From: Trichloromonas sp034002365
GTDB taxonomy: Bacteria; Desulfobacterota; Desulfuromonadia; Desulfuromonadales; Trichloromonadaceae
Direction: 5' to 3'
Assembly (NCBI GenBank): GCA_034002365.1
Contig: JAVFAR010000040.1
Coordinates: forward strand, 1-23,347
Length of the DNA: 23,347 nucleotides
Positions 20,616 to 23,347 of this stretch are shown here, in pieces. Under the pieces are notes generated by a model. The model searched no databases. It worked only from the letters and a program-made list of their open reading frames with translations, and was not told the origin of the DNA. Each line of letters starts with the position of its first letter. The first letter of the stretch is position 1. The position numbers and the translations under genes were made by a program.

Positions 20616-21089
20616 TCAGGGATAGACCCGGGCGAGAAATTCGGTGACGCAGGCCGGTTTTTCCCCGCCTTCAATCTCCACGGTGATGAGATAGGTGATC
20701 TGCACCGCTTCGCCGATCTTTTCCGCCGCCGCCAAGACGGTGCGGGCGCGAATGCGGGCGTTCACCCGCACCGGCGCGGGAAAACGGACCTTGTTGGTGC
20801 CGTAATTGACGCGCATGCGCATACCGGGATAGTTCTTCCGGAAAAAGTCGGGGTGGTTGCTCTCGGTGAGGTAAGGAAGGAGCGAGAGGGTCAGATAGCC
20901 GTGGGCGATGGTCGTGCCATAGGGGGATTCCTTGGCCGCCCGCTCGGGGTCGGTGTGTATCCACTGAACATCGCCGGTCACCTCGGCGAAACGGTCGATC
21001 CGCTCCTGGGTGATGGTCAGCCAGGGACCGACATGGATTTCCTGTCCCAGTCGCGGTTGCAGAAAGGTCAGCAGCGCATCGGCGGCCAT
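20616..21089 (-). CDS. MaoC/NodN-family (R)-specific enoyl-CoA hydratase
   Basis: A 157-residue single hot-dog-fold protein. The hydratase-2 motif is intact: VTGDVQWIHTDPERA (37-51), with catalytic Asp40 and His45, followed by PYGTTIAHGYLTLSL (56-70). These enzymes hydrate trans-2-enoyl-CoA to (R)-3-hydroxyacyl-CoA; the NodN-like subgroup has poorly known substrates. AAGGAGGAACG precedes the ATG at 21089; longer in-frame starts run into the upstream gene's region and lack a ribosome binding site. It is 38 bp from the flavoprotein gene upstream on the same strand. With the acyl-CoA synthetase elsewhere in the window, acyl-CoA metabolism is plausible, but the two are not adjacent. Confidence 0.88.
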   Translation of the reverse strand: MAADALLTFLQPRLGQEIHVGPWLTITQERIDRFAEVTGDVQWIHTDPERAAKESPYGTTIAHGYLTLSLLPYLTESNHPDFFRKNYPGMRMRVNYGTNKVRFPAPVRVNARIRARTVLAAAEKIGEAVQITYLITVEIEGGEKPACVTEFLARVYP

Positions 21090-21127
21090 CGTTCCTCCTT
21101 CTCCGGGGCATCCCCCAGTGAGTGTCT

Positions 21128-21706
21128 TTAAGATCCGCCCAGCAGACGCTCGGCCAGAGCCTCTGCTTCGGCCGCCACCTCCGGACGCTTCCCGACATCG
21201 CCGCGATGATAGACATCGACAATGCGCAACGGATGGGTCTCGGCGAAGCCGGTCCAGTGGAAAAGATCGCGGTAGCGGGGAAGGATATCGGCGAACCACT
21301 CGGGGTCGCGATGCCCCTGGGTGAGGATGAAAACCAGCGGCTTACGCTTGGGAAAACGGCTGGGGTGGCCGGCGGCGATGTAGCCGGGGACAAGAAAAGC
21401 GTAGCTGCGGTCGATGAAGGCCTTGAGCTGGGCGGAAACGTCGCCGTAGTAGACGGGCGAGGCCAGCACCAGCAGATCGGCGGCGAAAACGGCGTCGAGC
21501 ACCGGCGCCAGATCGTCTTGCAGCACACAGGTCTCGGCGACGGTCTTACAGCCGTCGCAAGCCTGGCAGCCCCGGAAGTTGAGATCGTTCAGATAAACCC
21601 GCTCGATTTCCGCGCCGAGCCGCTCCGCCCGTTGCAGAAAACATCCGGCAACGGCGGCGCTGTTGCCGTCCTTGCGCGGACTGCCGAAAAGCGCGACGAT
21701 TTTCAT
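21128..21706 (-). CDS. Iron-sulfur flavoprotein (NADPH-dependent FMN reductase-like)
   Basis: A 192-residue flavodoxin-fold protein. The FMN phosphate loop is GSPRKDGNS (8-16), and the segment ASPVYYGDVSAQLKAFIDR contacts FMN. A compact cluster-binding motif C-x2-C-x2-C-x6-C (Cys47, 50, 53 and 60) matches the [4Fe-4S] site of archaeal and anaerobic iron-sulfur flavoproteins. Such proteins pass electrons, and some reduce O2 or peroxide in anaerobes; the partner here is unknown. GCGAGGAGC precedes the ATG at 21706. It lies between rdgB and the MaoC gene, separated from rdgB by a heptamer repeat structure. Confidence 0.88.
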   Translation of the reverse strand: MKIVALFGSPRKDGNSAAVAGCFLQRAERLGAEIERVYLNDLNFRGCQACDGCKTVAETCVLQDDLAPVLDAVFAADLLVLASPVYYGDVSAQLKAFIDRSYAFLVPGYIAAGHPSRFPKRKPLVFILTQGHRDPEWFADILPRYRDLFHWTGFAETHPLRIVDVYHRGDVGKRPEVAAEAEALAERLLGGS

Positions 21707-21736
21707 GGGGTGCTCCTCGCGAGTAAATCAAGTTCC

Positions 21737-21784
21737 GAGTGACGGGTAACGAGTTAAGTAGTTGTCACTCGTCACTCGTCACTG
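21737..21784. repeat. Opposed heptamer repeats 3' of rdgB
   Basis: The left arm GAGTGACGGGTAACGAGT (21737-21754) is a decayed copy of the complement of the right arm GTCACTCGTCACTCGTCACTG (21764-21784), whose unit is ACTCGTC. The stop codon of rdgB is itself one of the TGA triplets in the right arm. The same heptamer is used behind mog, about 12 kb away. Confidence 0.8.
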
Positions 21785-22378
21785 CCCTTCCTCACCGCTT
21801 TTTAAAAACTCCACCACCTGCCGCAACGCCTGGCCGCGATGACTGATGCGGTTTTTCACTTCCAGCGGCAGTTCGGCCATGGTCTTGCCGTATTCCCGCA
21901 CCAGAAAGAGGGGATCGTAACCGAAACCGCCCTCCCCGCGGGGAGCGTCGATAATCAGCCCTTCGACTTTGCCGTGGAAGATGCGCGTTTCCTCGCCGGG
22001 CCGGGCCAGGGCCATGGCGCAGCGGAACGCCCCCCGCCGTTCCTTGGCCGGCACTCCGGCCAGGGCCGCCAGCAGTTTGCGGTTGTTGTCGGCATCCGTC
22101 GCTCCGGGACCGGCGTAACGGGCCGAATAGACGCCGGGAGCGCCGGCCAGGGCCGAGACTTCGAGGCCGGAATCGTCGGCCAGGGTCGGCAGGCCGGTCA
22201 GGCGGCAGACCGTTTCCGCCTTCTTCGCGGCGTTCGCGGCGAAGGTCGCGCCGTCCTCCTCGACCTCGGGGAGCTCGGGGAAGACGTCGAGGCCCTTGAC
22301 CGCGATCCCGAGATCGTCGAGCAGGCGACGGATTTCCTTGAGTTTCCCGCCGTTGCGGGTGGCGGCCAGCAGTTCCAT
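21779..22378 (-). CDS. rdgB: XTP/dITP pyrophosphatase (Ham1/RdgB)
   Basis: A 199-residue house-cleaning enzyme that hydrolyses non-canonical purine triphosphates such as XTP and dITP to monophosphates. Motifs are TRNGGKLKEI (7-16), FAANAAKKAE (46-55), ADDSGLEV (67-74, with catalytic Asp69), GGFGYDPLF and SHRGQAL near the C-terminus. Full length. Only three bases separate its ATG from the rph stop codon, and the ribosome binding site (AGGGGTAGGGG) spans that stop, so translation is coupled to rph. Confidence 0.95.
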   Translation of the reverse strand: MELLAATRNGGKLKEIRRLLDDLGIAVKGLDVFPELPEVEEDGATFAANAAKKAETVCRLTGLPTLADDSGLEVSALAGAPGVYSARYAGPGATDADNNRKLLAALAGVPAKERRGAFRCAMALARPGEETRIFHGKVEGLIIDAPRGEGGFGYDPLFLVREYGKTMAELPLEVKNRISHRGQALRQVVEFLKSGEEGQ

Positions 22379-22381
22379 CCC

Positions 22382-23116
22382 CTACCCCTGCAAAGCCGCT
22401 TGCTGCATGCGCGCCAGCTCGCCGCAGCCGGCGAGGGCCAAATCGCGCAGGGCGTCGAGTTCGGCCAGGGAAAAGGGCGCTTCCTCGGCCGTCCCCTGCA
22501 CTTCGACGAAGAGGCCGGAGCCGGTAATGACGAAGTTCATGTCGACGGCGGCGCGGAAATCCTCGTCGTAGTTGAGATCGAGCAGCGGCCGGCCATCGAC
22601 GATGCCGACACTCACCGCCGCCACGCTCTCGCGGATGGGCGAGGCCGGCAGCAGCCCCTTGGCGACCAGGCCGTTGACGGCGTCGACCAGGGCGACGTAG
22701 GCGCCGGTGATGGAAGCGGTGCGGGTGCCGCCGTCGGCCTGGAGCACGTCGCAGTCGATCTGGATGGTACGCTCGCCGAGGGCTTCGAGATCGGCCACCG
22801 CCCGCAGGGAGCGGCCGATGAGGCGCTGGATTTCGTGGGTGCGGCCGCCGATCTTCCCCTTGGTCGCTTCCCGGGGGCTGCGGCTGTGGGTGGCGCGGGG
22901 GAGCATGGCGTATTCGGCGGTGACCCAGCCCCGCCCTTCGCCGCGCATGAAGGGGGGCACCCGCTCTTCGACGCTGGCATTACACAGCACCCGGGTCTCG
23001 CCGAAGCTGACCAGCACCGAGCCTTCGGCGTAGCGGGTGAAGTTGCGGGCGAACTGGATCGGACGCAGGGCGTCGGGGCGGCGCCCGTCGAGGCGGGCGT
23101 TGCTTCCATCGGACAT
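22382..23116 (-). CDS. rph: RNase PH
   Basis: A 244-residue phosphorolytic 3'-5' exoribonuclease that trims tRNA 3' ends. Features are the N-terminal RLDGRRPDALRP, the RNA-binding FTRYAEGSVLVSFGETRVLC and PRATHSRSPRE segments, and the phosphate-binding GGTRTASITGAYVAL. Length matches the family. The ATG at 23116 follows AGGAG at nine bases; a TTG one codon upstream is less likely. It lies 12 bp after an amidase gene and is coupled to rdgB, a common pairing. Confidence 0.96.
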   Translation of the reverse strand: MSDGSNARLDGRRPDALRPIQFARNFTRYAEGSVLVSFGETRVLCNASVEERVPPFMRGEGRGWVTAEYAMLPRATHSRSPREATKGKIGGRTHEIQRLIGRSLRAVADLEALGERTIQIDCDVLQADGGTRTASITGAYVALVDAVNGLVAKGLLPASPIRESVAAVSVGIVDGRPLLDLNYDEDFRAAVDMNFVITGSGLFVEVQGTAEEAPFSLAELDALRDLALAGCGELARMQQAALQG

Positions 23117-23128
23117 CAAAGAGGTCTC

Positions 23129-23347
23129 CTATCGGGTTTCGACAAAGGTTTTCATCCCCTCAAAAAGGGCTTGAATCAGGCGGGTTTGGTCTTCGGGACG
23201 GGTGAGCAGTTCGAGATCGCCGGCATTGGTCAGGTAGCCCAGTTCGATGAGAACGCTGGGCAGATCCCCCCGGCCCAGGGGAAGCAGCGGCGCCGGAAGA
23301 ATCCCCGCGACCGCAAAGCCCGCATTGGTCAGGGCGTCGCGCAACGT
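23129..23347 (-). CDS. N-acetylmuramoyl-L-alanine amidase, C-terminal part (cut by window end)
   Basis: The last 73 codons of an Amidase_3 (AmiC/CwlM-type) zinc amidase, which cuts the bond between N-acetylmuramate and L-alanine in peptidoglycan. The segment LPSVLIELGYLTNAGDLELL carries the C-terminal catalytic-Glu strand (normally PAVLVExGFLSN, with the zinc-site Glu). The N-terminal zinc ligands lie outside the window, so integrity and export signal cannot be judged. First visible gene of an amidase-rph-rdgB run, with 12 bp to rph. Confidence 0.85.
   Translation of the reverse strand, partial: TLRDALTNAGFAVAGILPAPLLPLGRGDLPSVLIELGYLTNAGDLELLTRPEDQTRLIQALFEGMKTFVETR

Overview
The window looks like a chromosomal segment of a GC-rich member of the Desulfuromonadia (the Geobacter/Desulfuromonas/Pelobacter group). 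The basis is its gene content: a lipoprotein-type NrfA with a tetraheme NrfH, a c-type-heme (Tll0287/DUF3365-like) sensor remnant, heavy use of sigma-54 signals, a nadC-birA-coaX run followed by an EF-G paralogue, and the overall protein flavour. No rRNA, tRNA, CRISPR array or prophage was found. Almost all genes lie on the minus strand; the plus-strand genes are a ZIP transporter, an OmpA-like/HAD pair and two tiny membrane peptides.

Layout. 1-672 is a mobile-element graveyard: the left end of an IS3-like element, a decapitated IS110 transposase, and a 152-bp element with 20-bp terminal inverted repeats (MITE-like) sitting in the IS110 remnant. 673-3626 carries an M24 aminopeptidase and an acyl-CoA synthetase. 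3930-8675 is an ammonifying nitrite reduction locus: nrfH and nrfA, a downstream heme-sensor/GGDEF-EAL protein with an apparent internal deletion, and upstream a PAS/AAA+/Fis sigma-54 activator with candidate enhancer sites and a weak -24/-12 promoter between it and nrfH. 8783-9565 is a ZIP metal permease. 9650-10587 is a MOSC/Mog molybdenum-cofactor pair with overlapping stop and start codons. 10653-12973 holds an uncharacterised helical protein and a SPOR-domain membrane protein. 13062-17948 holds an EF-G-like GTPase, coaX, birA and nadC. 18192-19717 holds an OmpA-like probable lipoprotein and a HAD phosphatase.

20030-20540 encodes two paralogous, very short proteins (signal peptide plus one conserved hydrophobic core). 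They lie behind a good sigma-54 promoter with a palindrome about 150 bp upstream, and are closed by a strong bidirectional terminator. This is the best candidate here for an undescribed system. 20616-23347 holds a MaoC hydratase, an iron-sulfur flavoprotein, and an RdgB-RNase PH-amidase cluster cut by the window end.

Other points of note: heptanucleotide repeats containing TGA sit directly behind four stop codons; NrfA carries Arg in place of the calcium-site Gln; and the EF-G paralogue has Tyr in place of the catalytic His of the G3 motif. All identifications come from reading motifs in the sequence; no database search was run.
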